DNA of 64,000 nucleotides from Calothrix sp. NIES-2100 (GTDB lineage Bacteria > Cyanobacteriota > Cyanobacteriia > Cyanobacteriales > Nostocaceae), in contig NZ_AP018178.1 of NCBI RefSeq assembly GCF_002368195.1, positions 355,436 to 419,435 on the forward strand, in the 5' to 3' direction. The translations under genes were made by a program, and so were the position numbers. Position 1 is the first letter of the stretch, and the number at the start of each line of letters is the position of its first letter. This document shows positions 36,910 through 45,727 of this stretch, in pieces. The notes under the pieces were generated by a model. It worked only from the letters and a program-made list of their open reading frames with translations. It was not told where the DNA came from and made no database searches.

Positions 36910-39354
36910 ATGAAACTAACTTTACGTAAGCTGTTCCGAATTACGCAAAAAGTTTGGCGGGGTTTGAATCGCAGTAGAAGGGGTAAGGTAATTTTCGCCT
37001 TACTGCTGATGTGCTTGGCGGTGCGATTAATGCCATATTTTGCACCAGTGCGGGCTACCGATATTTTGCAAAGTCAGCTAGCGATGCAATTTAGCGATCG
37101 CAATGGGCTAGCCTTAGGAACTATACTCACCCGTGACCAAGAGCATACTGCCGTAGTCCCATTAAAACAGGTTTCTCCCCAATTTATTCAAGCAATTTTG
37201 GCGGCTGAAGATAGTAGTTTCTATCATCATGGGGCGTTGGATTTAAAAGCAGTAGCCCGCGCTATCAAAGAAGCAATTCACGCGAAAAAAATTGTCTCTG
37301 GTGCTTCCACAATTACTATGCAGTTGTCGCGGATGTTAGATCCTGTTCCGCGCAATATTTCCGGTAAACTACAAGAAATTTGGTTAGCTTGGCGGTTAGC
37401 TGCGGGGATGAATAAAGCTGAAATTCTCTCGGCTTATGTTAATCGTTTACCAATGGGGGGAAATATCTACGGTGTGGAAGCCGCAGCCCGGACTTATTTT
37501 TCTATCCCAGCCAGTGATTTGAATCTTGCTCAAGCTAGTCTATTAGCTGCTATCCCCAATAATCCTACATATTTTGACCCGTTAGAACATTGGCAAAGAT
37601 TAAAGCAGCGTCAAAAATATGTTCTTAATCGTATGGTACAGGATGGTTATATTACTTCTTTATTAGCTGAACGGGTATATACAGAAAAGGTAGTATTTCA
37701 ATCTCGCCAACGCGGAATTATTGCTGCACCTCACTTTTTATTTTGGTTAGCGACACAGCAAAGCACCCCAGACGCAGAGGGACAGATTCACACTACAATA
37801 GATCGACCTTTACAGCAATTTGTGGAAGCACAGGTACAGCAAGTACTTTCTTCCCTGGCGGCGAATAACGTCCATGATGCGGCGGCTGTGGTTATTGATA
37901 ACCACACTGGGGAAGTTCTGGCTTATGTCGGTTCGCCCAATTACTTTAATGAAGCCAAACTCGGACGTAATGATGGTGTACAAGCGCTACGTCAACCAGG
38001 TTCTACCCTCAAGCCCTTTGTCTATGAGTTGGCGTTAGAAAAAAATGCAATTCGCCCAAATACAATTTTGGCAGATGTCCCCGCACATTACGCCATTCCC
38101 GGTGCAAAACTTTATAGCCCTACAGATTATACCCAAAGGTTTCTCGGCCCGGTGCGGGTGCGGGTGGCGTTGGCGAATTCCTTAAATGTTCCCGCAGTTA
38201 GGGTATTAGAGAAGGTAGGTGTACCAACTTTTTTAGAACGTCTGCGTCAATTGGGCTTTGAACACCTCAATCAAACCCCCGAATATTATGGTTTAGGTTT
38301 GACTCTGGGGAGTGGCGAAGTCAGCCTTTGGGAATTAGCCAAGGCTTACGTCACGATGGCGCGACAAGGTGAAGCCACATCCCTGGTAACTCAATTTACG
38401 CCGAAAGAACCTCACCCCCCAACCTCCCTCTCCGCAAGCAGAGAGGGGGGCTTGATTTCCTCGACTCCTCACCGCGACAGTGAAAAGCCGATGCTCTTTG
38501 CAAGCAGAGAGGGGGGCTTAATCTCCCCTCCTCACTTGCGGGGAGGGGTAGCGACATGGCAATTAATCACCGATATGTTGAGTGATAACCATGCCCGCGC
38601 CTCGGCTTTTGGTGTAGATTCTGTATTAAATTTACCTTTCTCTGCGGCTGTGAAAACGGGTACTTCTTCTAATTACCGCGATACTTGGACTGTAGGCTTT
38701 ACAACAGATTACACCGTCGCTACCTGGGTAGGAAATTTCACAGGCGAACCGATGCGCCAAGTATCAGGAGTTACTGGTGCAGCACCTTTGTGGAATCGCA
38801 TCATGTTACATTTGCACGAACATCAAGAACCGACAAACTTTCTCCCGCCTCAAGGTTTAGTGCAATTACCCATTTGTGCCATATCTGGGTTAAAACCTAC
38901 ACCAGATTGTGCTTCAGTGGTGCAAGAATATTTTTATCCAGAAGACAAAATTGCCTACGAAAATCAACAACCAAGCAATTTATCGCCAGAATATGATGAA
39001 TGGTTAGCTAGACAGCAACAAGCAACTTTGAATACTAGCAATCTGAGGATTTTATCTCCCCATAATGGCGATTTATTTTTGCTGTATCCAGGGGAACAAA
39101 CAACCCAAAAACTAGAGTTTAAGCTAATAGGAAAGACGGCTGAGCCTGTAGAGTGGCGGTTAAACGGGGAAAAGCTAGCTATAGATTCAGCTCATTCTTT
39201 ATTTTGGCATCTGCGTCCTGGTAACTGGACATTGGAGGCGAAAAGTGGAAACATCAGCGATAAGGTAAGCTTTCAAGTACAGTTAGCTAAAAGCAAATCC
39301 ACACAACGCGGCTTTTCGATTGTTAATTCTCAAGTGAAGCATGGAAATCCATAA
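36910..39354 (+). CDS. pbpC: Penicillin-binding protein 1C (bifunctional transglycosylase/transpeptidase)
   Basis: A membrane anchor near residue 30 is followed by the GT51 transglycosylase (AAEDSSFYHHGALD, GASTITMQLSRML, GNIYGVEAAARTYF), the transpeptidase with active-site RQPGSTLKPF, ANSLNVPAV (SxN) and VKTGTSSNYRD (KTG), and the PBP1C-type C-terminal domain (about 700-800). The enzyme polymerises and crosslinks peptidoglycan. Residues about 497-549, between the SxN and KTG motifs, are an insertion encoded by dispersed hairpin repeats. PBP1C genes often accompany A2M genes, as here. Confidence 0.93.
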   Translation: MKLTLRKLFRITQKVWRGLNRSRRGKVIFALLLMCLAVRLMPYFAPVRATDILQSQLAMQFSDRNGLALGTILTRDQEHTAVVPLKQVSPQFIQAILAAEDSSFYHHGALDLKAVARAIKEAIHAKKIVSGASTITMQLSRMLDPVPRNISGKLQEIWLAWRLAAGMNKAEILSAYVNRLPMGGNIYGVEAAARTYFSIPASDLNLAQASLLAAIPNNPTYFDPLEHWQRLKQRQKYVLNRMVQDGYITSLLAERVYTEKVVFQSRQRGIIAAPHFLFWLATQQSTPDAEGQIHTTIDRPLQQFVEAQVQQVLSSLAANNVHDAAAVVIDNHTGEVLAYVGSPNYFNEAKLGRNDGVQALRQPGSTLKPFVYELALEKNAIRPNTILADVPAHYAIPGAKLYSPTDYTQRFLGPVRVRVALANSLNVPAVRVLEKVGVPTFLERLRQLGFEHLNQTPEYYGLGLTLGSGEVSLWELAKAYVTMARQGEATSLVTQFTPKEPHPPTSLSASREGGLISSTPHRDSEKPMLFASREGGLISPPHLRGGVATWQLITDMLSDNHARASAFGVDSVLNLPFSAAVKTGTSSNYRDTWTVGFTTDYTVATWVGNFTGEPMRQVSGVTGAAPLWNRIMLHLHEHQEPTNFLPPQGLVQLPICAISGLKPTPDCASVVQEYFYPEDKIAYENQQPSNLSPEYDEWLARQQQATLNTSNLRILSPHNGDLFLLYPGEQTTQKLEFKLIGKTAEPVEWRLNGEKLAIDSAHSLFWHLRPGNWTLEAKSGNISDKVSFQVQLAKSKSTQRGFSIVNSQVKHGNP
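38405..38556. repeat. Dispersed hairpin repeats inserted in frame within pbpC
   Basis: The stretch contains CCCTCTCCGCAAGCAGAGAGGG, a second GCAAGCAGAGAGGGGGGCTT copy and CTCCTCACTTGCGGGGAGG, the same hairpins that occur between genes (for example near 25975). It encodes two copies of ASREGGLIS. No stop codon is created and the domains on both sides are intact. Confidence 0.75.
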
Positions 39355-39621
39355 GCGTTATGGCTCAAGCTACTACGCAACCCTGATAAAATCAAGATTG
39401 TGTATGACTGCTAGACTCCGCGCCCAACGGCTTTTGCAATGAGTTAATCCTTAAGCATTTGTTAACTGTATTTTATATCTGCCCTTATACAGTGAATAAA
39501 TGAAGAGAACGCTATTCCCGTAGGAATACTGAAAAAAACAAGATATTTCTTCCGAAATTTGCGCTTTTCAAATTGTTGATATACAGTAGTGCTGAAGTTT
39601 TCATTAAAGGTTCATATAGCC

Positions 39622-39783
39622 ATGACAAACACACCGACTAATTCCCCAACCCAAGACAGCAAATCTGCCAAGAAGAAACAGTCTTTCCCAAAGACAGAAA
39701 TTGGTTCGCCAAAAGTTCCACTCAAAAAACGGCAGATAAAACAACAGCATGAGTCACTCAGCGACTGGGAACACGCGAGTTAA
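39622..39783 (+). CDS. Small basic protein, unknown function
   Basis: From ATG 39622 the frame encodes 53 residues rich in Lys, Ser and Thr (MTNTPTNSPTQDSKSAKKKQ...) ending in SLSDWEHAS. It looks disordered and basic, like a nucleic-acid-associated peptide. The frame extends upstream to 39589 without support. A weak AGG lies at some distance. No family is recognised. Confidence 0.4.
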   Translation: MTNTPTNSPTQDSKSAKKKQSFPKTEIGSPKVPLKKRQIKQQHESLSDWEHAS

Positions 39784-39800
39784 TCTACTCATGCAAATCC

Positions 39801-39947
39801 CTACTTAAACAGTTGATCAGCATTTGTCATGCGAGGACAATTATATTGATTCAACCCATCGATATTCCACAAAGCATTGCGATATAGAATCCACTCAATC
39901 GTATCTTCTCCATCTTTGGTAGTACGAAAGATCATTTCTAGGCTCAT
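39801..39947 (-). CDS. Candidate 48-residue protein
   Basis: An ATG at 39947 opens a 48-residue frame (MSLEMIFRTTKDGEDTIEWI...CPRMTNADQLFK) ending at TAG 39801. The sequence has balanced composition with aromatic residues and no repeats, unlike the neighbouring spacers. The ribosome binding site is poor. It could also be the remnant of a larger gene. Confidence 0.35.
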   Translation of the reverse strand: MSLEMIFRTTKDGEDTIEWILYRNALWNIDGLNQYNCPRMTNADQLFK

Positions 39948-40165
39948 TGTCAGGCGTTTCTCAGAATTCTACTTAAATTCAGATTCAGGTATTTTATTCT
40001 GCTGATCTACGGCCCATCATATCGCTACCGCTTCACTTGCGATTCAATTGCCATCAACTGTATACCCTACACAGATACAGTAATCTTTCAGCAATTAACG
40101 AGTTTGCTAATTACCCAGTAAAGACTACACACATCTGTGAAATATCAGAGTGGGAATCTTGATTT

Positions 40166-40279
40166 TTAAATAGCAGGGGCAGCAGCTACAATCATCAATA
40201 CTAAGAGTGCCAATATCAACACAGAAATTTTGATGATGAGGTAAGTGCTGGGATCAGGTACTAAAATATCGTGAAACAT
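40166..40279 (-). CDS. 37-residue single-membrane-span peptide with strong ribosome binding site
   Basis: ATG 40279 is preceded by GGGAGGT five bases upstream, one of the best Shine-Dalgarno sequences in the window. The 37 residues begin MFHDILVPDPSTYLII and continue with a hydrophobic helix (about 14-34) that ends AAAPAI. A near-perfect hairpin lies 50 bases upstream in the leader. Size and layout resemble small subunits or regulators of membrane complexes in cyanobacteria, but it matches no photosystem or NDH small subunit that I can recall. Function unknown. Confidence 0.6.
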   Translation of the reverse strand: MFHDILVPDPSTYLIIKISVLILALLVLMIVAAAPAI

Positions 40280-40821
40280 AGTTACCTCCCTTTGCGTGTC
40301 TCTGCAAGACCAAAAATATTTGCGGTGATGGGGAAACCGAAGTTACTTGTTAACCTTGGTTTCCCTCTAAAACTATTTTCCCTCAAAAATTGCTACCTAA
40401 ATGTTAGGTAAACTTTAAGTAACATTTTTTATCTTACTGAAATTAACATTTGTTACACTTCTGTGTGATTAGTTATTGGTGTTTACAAACGAGAAAGCGC
40501 AAAGTCTGTTATGAGGTTTTATCCCTAGACACATAGCGGTGAACTAGCGACGGGTACGCAGGGGGTTTCCACTCCACTTGCTTTATGCTTTATGCCGGGA
40601 AACCCGCATCTGTGATAATTTAAAATATAGCGCACCTTCTTAACAAATGTGCAATCCCTCTAAGCTCTTAGCAATATCTTAAAGGTGGTATCGTGATATT
40701 TTACATTTTGTAACTTTTGGCAACCGCATCTGACTTTTACCATGTGATAGTTACTAGTGTACAGTAGATAAATTTGATTTAGCAGATTAAGCCTTTGTTT
40801 AGTAAAGACGAATTCACAATC
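40280..40821. other. Divergent intergenic region
   Basis: Apart from the hairpin listed at 40331-40365, the stretch holds a GGGTTTCC...GGGAAACCC inverted pair (about 40562-40608) and AT-rich sequence. Promoters for the small membrane peptide (left) and for the CHAT gene (right) should lie here. Confidence 0.35.
40331..40365 (-). promoter_or_regulatory. Leader hairpin upstream of the 37-residue membrane peptide
   Basis: GGGAAACCGAAGTTA and TAACCTTGGTTTCCC form a 15-bp stem with one mismatch and a very short loop. The structure ends about 50 bases before the start codon at 40279. It may be a 5' leader structure, or a terminator for a transcript from upstream. Confidence 0.4.
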
Positions 40822-42534
40822 ATGCTCATAAATCAAAAGCTTTACCGATTAATAGCAATTGTAACTTTACTATCAGGCTTGTTGCTAATACTAGGAATAT
40901 TCTCAGTTAGTTATGCTGCTAGCTACACTTTATTTTTTTGTATTATTTTAAGCTTAATAGTTAAAAAATTTTTTTCTCTAAGAAACCTCATATATTGGTT
41001 AATAGCTTTAACTCCCTTACCCTTGCTCTATTCCATAGTATTTATATTACTGCAAAAGCTCATCCCAAACTTATTATTCTTAATTAATTATTTTTTTAAC
41101 ATTATAAATATAATATCGATTTATGGAATTTTTTCTATTTCTATTTTAGTTTTAGTATCAGGAGTTATTTTATTATGGCTAGCTAAAAAATATTTTTACC
41201 TTTTAAACAAAAATCCTCATGTTTTTAAACCAATATTAATAATTACAATAAAAGTTTTTATTTATTTAGCAATAGGAATGATTACGGCTCTTTTATTTTT
41301 CACATTGTTATATTCAACAATTCCTGTTGAAAACTCAATTGCATTACCATTAGTAAAAGAAAATCAAATTACTATTGAACCAATAAACAATCAACTCATA
41401 AAATTTAATATTAAAGAAAATATAAAAACTAGAGAAAGTAGTGTAAATAAACAGTTGAAGCAAACCAATAAGCAATTAAATAGTATTGAACGAGGATTAA
41501 TACTTAGAGAAGTGGATGTCATTCCATTAAACTTAAATTCTCACAAATGGATATATTTAGAGCTTGAGAATGGAACCACTATCAAAGATAAACTTTGTGC
41601 AGATATATGTCCACAGTCAATGATTAAGCTAGTAAACTTCCCTGCTGGTTCTTTCTATCAAGCACAAGATGCAGATAACTTAAAAATTTTACCTTACCTA
41701 AATACTGAAACAATAACCTGGTCTATCCCTAGTCTTGAAAGAGAAGTAAAATTTGCTTATATTGCTTACCCTTATTATTATCTACGTTGGTTTCTGAAAC
41801 CATTTCTCTTATTTATCGATAAAAACAAGTGGGTCATCGTCACTGTAGGAACCATAGTTCCTATGGTTTATAGTCCTAGATTAAGACCAATCATTAAAGT
41901 TAAAAATATAGGAAAAGTAGAAAGTAACACTACATCAGAGAAAAAAGTAGAAAGTAACACTACATCAGAAAAAGCTGTCAAAACAATTTTAATTTTGGCA
42001 GCCAATCCAAAAACTAGCTCGCCATTACGATTGGATGAAGAAGTACGGGAAATTGATGCAGGATTACAACGAGCTAAAAAGCGAGAACAGTTTGACCTAA
42101 AACAGCGGTGGGCTGTGCGTGTTCGAGATGTTTACCGCGCCCTGTTAGATTTCCAGCCGCAAATTGTTCATTTCAGCGGTCATGGTACAGGGAATAAAGG
42201 CCTAGCACTGGAGGATGAAATAGGATGTGTACAGTTAGTAGACGAAGAAGCACTCGCTAAGCTGTTCGAGTTATTTGCGGATCGGGTTGAGTGCGTTATC
42301 CTGAATGCTTGTTATTCAGAAGTGCAAGCAGAGACGATTGTCAAGCATATTCCTTATGTGATTGGCATGAGTAAGGAAATTGGAGATCGGGCTGCTATTG
42401 AATTTGCCGTAGGTTTTTACGATGCATTGGGAGCGGGGGAATCTGTCGAGTTTGCTTACCAACTGGGGTGCAGCGCCATTCGACTAGCTGGGATTGCAGA
42501 ACACTTAACTCCCAGACTGAAGAAAAAACAGTAA
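40822..42534 (+). CDS. Membrane-anchored CHAT-domain (caspase-like) protease
   Basis: The N-terminal 170 residues contain four to five membrane helices and are strikingly AT-rich. A roughly 140-residue region that may be extracytoplasmic follows, then a last helix, a linker with the repeat VESNTTSEK x2, and the CHAT domain (about 385-570). The catalytic pair is His in HFSGHGTG and Cys in LNACYSEVQ. The CHAT domain is very similar to that of the gene at 54198. This could be a membrane receptor whose output is a cytoplasmic separase/caspase-like protease. ATG 40822 begins LINQKLYRLI; an in-frame extension to 40795 is unlikely. Confidence 0.85.
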   Translation: MLINQKLYRLIAIVTLLSGLLLILGIFSVSYAASYTLFFCIILSLIVKKFFSLRNLIYWLIALTPLPLLYSIVFILLQKLIPNLLFLINYFFNIINIISIYGIFSISILVLVSGVILLWLAKKYFYLLNKNPHVFKPILIITIKVFIYLAIGMITALLFFTLLYSTIPVENSIALPLVKENQITIEPINNQLIKFNIKENIKTRESSVNKQLKQTNKQLNSIERGLILREVDVIPLNLNSHKWIYLELENGTTIKDKLCADICPQSMIKLVNFPAGSFYQAQDADNLKILPYLNTETITWSIPSLEREVKFAYIAYPYYYLRWFLKPFLLFIDKNKWVIVTVGTIVPMVYSPRLRPIIKVKNIGKVESNTTSEKKVESNTTSEKAVKTILILAANPKTSSPLRLDEEVREIDAGLQRAKKREQFDLKQRWAVRVRDVYRALLDFQPQIVHFSGHGTGNKGLALEDEIGCVQLVDEEALAKLFELFADRVECVILNACYSEVQAETIVKHIPYVIGMSKEIGDRAAIEFAVGFYDALGAGESVEFAYQLGCSAIRLAGIAEHLTPRLKKKQ

Positions 42535-42853
42535 TCACGCATCAGGACTGCCACTTTGAGCCATTGATAACAAGGTGAACTACCCAACCTTGGCTTTGCC
42601 TGTTCGGCTTTGCCGTTCCCGAAGGGTAGGTTGGGCTTCTGTACTCACGAGGGAGTGCCAAAGATGAGACTTTCGCCCCATCTTTGGACTTACCTCCCCT
42701 CCGAAAGCCCAGACGGCTGATAGCGAAGCGTTAGCGACGAAGGAGCGTCACCTTCCGCCCTTACGGGTTCGCCAGTTCCTCTACTTGGGGAGACCCCAAG
42801 ACCGGACTGGCTCACCTTTAGCATTCTGATTCCTTCTGCTCTAATATTTATCG
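42535..42853. repeat. Composite of dispersed repeats
   Basis: CCCAACCT...AGGTTGGG closes a hairpin (about 42587-42636) containing GCTTTGCC and GTTCCCGAAGGG elements. It is followed by a GATAGCGAAGCGTTAGCG repeat (about 42719) and a CTTGGGGAGACCCCAAG palindrome (about 42784). No gene is present. Confidence 0.55.
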
Positions 42854-43348
42854 CTAGATGGAAGCCCTTTTGTGTGGTGGTAACAATTGTTTACTAGCAA
42901 GATACTCATGTATTTCATGAGGTTTGAGATGACAAAGCTCTTTTGCTAATTCATGTATCTTAATATTTTTCGGTAATACAGGTGTTATGGCTGCGCGCAT
43001 TAACCCTAATATTTGGGGTTCAGCTATAACTAACAATTGTTGAATTTGATGAGCCTGAAGTAAGTTAACTATGTTAGTAGTGATGCTTTGGGTAAAGCGG
43101 CGTTCAAATTCAATTAAATGATTATCACGGTGATCATCATAGCTGTGTGCTTGCCCAGCAACACCGCGATTCCGTCCAGTTTTAGAACTTGTCCACAAAT
43201 CTTGACCTTGTAGTTCGCTATTGGAACTTAATAAAGCTTCATGTTCCATGAGACTAGGTCCAGGCTCATATGCTGGCAATTCTGATGGCTTTAAGGTTAA
43301 AAAACGTGCTTTTGTACCATCAATCACAGCAACAAGGTATCTATTCAT
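42854..43348 (-). CDS. Host-attachment family protein (baeRF/eRF1-like fold)
   Basis: The 164-residue protein begins YLVAVIDGTKARFLTL and contains SYDDHRDNHLIEFERRF and LLVIAEPQILGLMRAAI, the pattern of the 'protein required for attachment to host cells' family, related to archaeo-eukaryotic release-factor domains (baeRF). Those proteins are proposed to act on ribosomes under stress; the attachment name is historical. A downstream gene relationship is not evident. Confidence 0.75.
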   Translation of the reverse strand: MNRYLVAVIDGTKARFLTLKPSELPAYEPGPSLMEHEALLSSNSELQGQDLWTSSKTGRNRGVAGQAHSYDDHRDNHLIEFERRFTQSITTNIVNLLQAHQIQQLLVIAEPQILGLMRAAITPVLPKNIKIHELAKELCHLKPHEIHEYLASKQLLPPHKRASI

Positions 43349-43547
43349 AAAAACCTACTTTCAATGCTGGATCTCTAAATACTAGCAATACTAATTGCTA
43401 TCTTAAACCTCTGACTCAATAAAGCTTTAAATTCAGGTCGAGGGCTTTGAGTTTCCAGTTCATCATCTGGGTGGCGATCGCGCTTTTGGTGTTTGCTGTT
43501 GTCTAGGTAGTCGCAGTCAGTCCCAACAACACTAAAACATGGACACA

Positions 43548-44042
43548 CTAAGCAATACAAGCTCGTAAATCATTAATCGTAATCATCAACGTCATCGGTT
43601 GAAGAGGAGAAACATTAAAACCTAACGCCAAATAAAAATCCTTGGCTGACTCGGAAATAGCATGAACAATAATCCCCCGAATTCCAATCGTATCAGCAGC
43701 TTGAACAACCCTTAATGAAGCGTCACGAAATAAAGCACGTCCTAAACCTTGACCTTGATAAGAACTATCTATTGCTAATCTTGCCAGAATTACTACCGGA
43801 ATTGGGTTAGGCATATTTCTCCGAAATTTACCTAAAGCAGATTCTACACTAATTGCCCCAGAAGCAAGCGCGTAATACCCAACTACCGTATTCTCAACAC
43901 AGGTAACAAAAGTTCTAGTTGCACCACTGGTTTGATTAGCCAATGCTCGACGCTTCAACCAATCATCAAGGGATGCAATTCCACAGGAAAAATCAGTCAC
44001 TGAGTGATAACTAGCCAGAGGTTCTGGGGAAGTTAAACTCAT
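43548..44042 (-). CDS. GNAT acetyltransferase toxin (TacT/AtaT-like)
   Basis: The 164-residue GNAT protein has the acetyl-CoA loop LARLAIDSSYQGQGLGRALF and the toxin-type opening FSCGIASLDDWLKRRA with ALASGAIS. Toxins of this group acetylate the amino group of aminoacyl-tRNA and stop translation. ATG 44042 overlaps the antitoxin stop codon (ATGA), the usual translational coupling. The upstream MGTG extension is unnecessary. Confidence 0.9.
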   Translation of the reverse strand: MSLTSPEPLASYHSVTDFSCGIASLDDWLKRRALANQTSGATRTFVTCVENTVVGYYALASGAISVESALGKFRRNMPNPIPVVILARLAIDSSYQGQGLGRALFRDASLRVVQAADTIGIRGIIVHAISESAKDFYLALGFNVSPLQPMTLMITINDLRACIA

Positions 44043-44329
44043 TCCTGTTCCCAAGGTGGTGTTGTCTGCATTGTTTTGCGTAAACGTTCGTTAGGTTGTG
44101 GTGGTGCGTCTAGAAGCGCAATGAATTCTGCATACGCTTCTGGACTAGCGCTAAAAATAGTACGTTCTAGCAAAGTTTCCTCCGCAGCTTTCCGCGCCGC
44201 TTCCAAAATAAAATCAGTTCGATTCTTACCTTTTACTTTGGCTGCCATGTCTATTAAATCACGTTCTTCTGGCTTAATCCGCAAATTGAGTGTGTTACGC
44301 ACAGTCGCACTTTTTGTTTTACCAGTCAT
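44039..44329 (-). CDS. DUF1778 (TacA-like) ribbon-helix-helix antitoxin
   Basis: The 96-residue protein starts with a ribbon-helix-helix DNA-binding part (NTLNLRIKPEERDLIDMAAKVKGKNRTDFILEAARKAAEE) followed by a C-terminal tail (FIALLDAPPQPNERLRKTM) that in this family wraps the GNAT toxin. It precedes and overlaps the toxin gene by four bases. The pair presumably autorepresses its own promoter in the 220-base spacer up to the next gene. Confidence 0.9.
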   Translation of the reverse strand: MTGKTKSATVRNTLNLRIKPEERDLIDMAAKVKGKNRTDFILEAARKAAEETLLERTIFSASPEAYAEFIALLDAPPQPNERLRKTMQTTPPWEQE

Positions 44330-44548
44330 GGTTGCTTTATTGGTGTGTAATTCCTAATTCAATTATTTTAACAGACTGTAATGACAACGACATTACGCTG
44401 CGCAGCGTCTCTTCTTGGGAGAAGAAATCGTAGAGTCTGCGTAAGTCCTAGCCGTTTTGGGAATCACCGAAATAGATTTTGAGCAATTGCTATTTCGGCG
44501 ATCGCAGATCGGGACGCATGTCAAAAAATACAGTAGTTCAGGCAAAAA

Positions 44549-45646
44549 TTAGCGAGGGATACCTACGCTGCGAGAACCTTTTCGAGGAACGGTAAGCTTG
44601 GCTAACGCTAAATTTTTCGATTTACTGATTGTGGTAGTACTACTCCTTGTGACTAAAAAAGGAGATAAAAGGACATTTTCTCCAGTTTTTCCGGCTAATA
44701 ACTCAAGTAACATCGTCATAGCAGCGTTACCCATTTCTACCATGCGTTGGCTAACTGTTGTGAGTGGTGGTGTGACGTAATTGCTCAGAGCAATATTGTC
44801 AAATCCCACGAGGCTTAAATCTTCTGGTACGGAAAGACTTAGTTCTTTACAAGCTAAAAGAGCGCCAACAGCTACCATATCGTTGTAGCAAAAGATGCCA
44901 GTTACCCCAGCTTCGACTAATTGAGGTAGCATTTTTTTGCCGATATCAATATCTTTGATTGTTGTCGAGTCTTTATTGAGAATTGCTACCCAATCAGGAT
45001 TTTGTGGTAAACCTGCTTGAGTCAAAGCCATTTGATATCCTTCTTGGCGCTGTTGAGCTGCTTTGCTACCATCGCCTACACCCAGATAGCCAATATCGGT
45101 GTGTCCCAGTTCTATGAGATGCTTGACGGCTAAGATACCACCTAAGCGATCGTCTATGGCTACTGAGTGAAATGTTTCGCTGTAAGCTTCAGTGTCGATG
45201 TTAATCAGAACTGTGGGCACAGTAAATTGGGTGAACTGCTGCGTATGGTGTTTACTGATTCGCGAGTCAGCTACTAAAATTCCGTCCACTCGCCGATAAT
45301 GAAAATTCTCAATCGCTGCTATTTCCTGCTCAAAATCTCCATGTGAAGCACTTAACAACACATTCAAGCCTGCATCTCTAGCAACCTGTTCAATTCCCTC
45401 TACTAGCTCACCAAAAAAGGGATCGGCTATGGAAGTCACAACTACCCCAACGGTATAAGTGCGTTGATTTTGTAAACTTTGGGCGATCGCATTCGGTACA
45501 TAGTTCATCTCCTGCGCTAGTTTTTTGATTTCCTCCCGCACCTTAGAGCTAATCAGGGGACTGTCTCGTAAAGCCCGTGAAACCGTGGAGTGGGAAACAC
45601 CTGCTTTGCGCGCAATATCTTCAATGGAAATTTTTCGTTTACTCAT
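44549..45646 (-). CDS. frtR: LacI-family transcriptional regulator of sugar uptake (FrtR-like)
   Basis: The N-terminal HTH (ISIEDIARKAGVSHSTVSRAL) and hinge (VPNAIAQSLQNQRT) are classical LacI, followed by a periplasmic-binding-protein-like sugar domain. ATG 45646 starts MSKRKISIED; the open extension to 45742 reads through the operator region and is not coding. The gene is divergent from an ABC sugar transporter, the arrangement of frtR in Anabaena variabilis, where FrtR represses frtABC. Two palindromes in the promoter region are the likely operators. Confidence 0.85.
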   Translation of the reverse strand: MSKRKISIEDIARKAGVSHSTVSRALRDSPLISSKVREEIKKLAQEMNYVPNAIAQSLQNQRTYTVGVVVTSIADPFFGELVEGIEQVARDAGLNVLLSASHGDFEQEIAAIENFHYRRVDGILVADSRISKHHTQQFTQFTVPTVLINIDTEAYSETFHSVAIDDRLGGILAVKHLIELGHTDIGYLGVGDGSKAAQQRQEGYQMALTQAGLPQNPDWVAILNKDSTTIKDIDIGKKMLPQLVEAGVTGIFCYNDMVAVGALLACKELSLSVPEDLSLVGFDNIALSNYVTPPLTTVSQRMVEMGNAAMTMLLELLAGKTGENVLLSPFLVTRSSTTTISKSKNLALAKLTVPRKGSRSVGIPR

Positions 45647-45692
45647 TTTCAGCACTGCGGTAAATAACGTAAACAAACTTAACACATTTTTT

Positions 45693-45707
45693 ATGCACAG
45701 GTGTGCA
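45693..45707. promoter_or_regulatory. Palindromic operator candidate 1
   Basis: ATGCACAGGTGTGCA is a palindrome around TGCACA-GG-TGTGCA, and its reverse complement is repeated exactly at 45728-45742. It lies 47 bases upstream of the LacI-type regulator start. Confidence 0.65.
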
Positions 45708-45727
45708 AAGATAAAAATTAGCAGTGA

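Noticed and set aside
43375..43560. 61-codon minus-strand frame between the host-attachment gene and the toxin gene
   Set aside because: Low-complexity polar sequence without a ribosome binding site; it could be a decayed remnant but cannot be supported.
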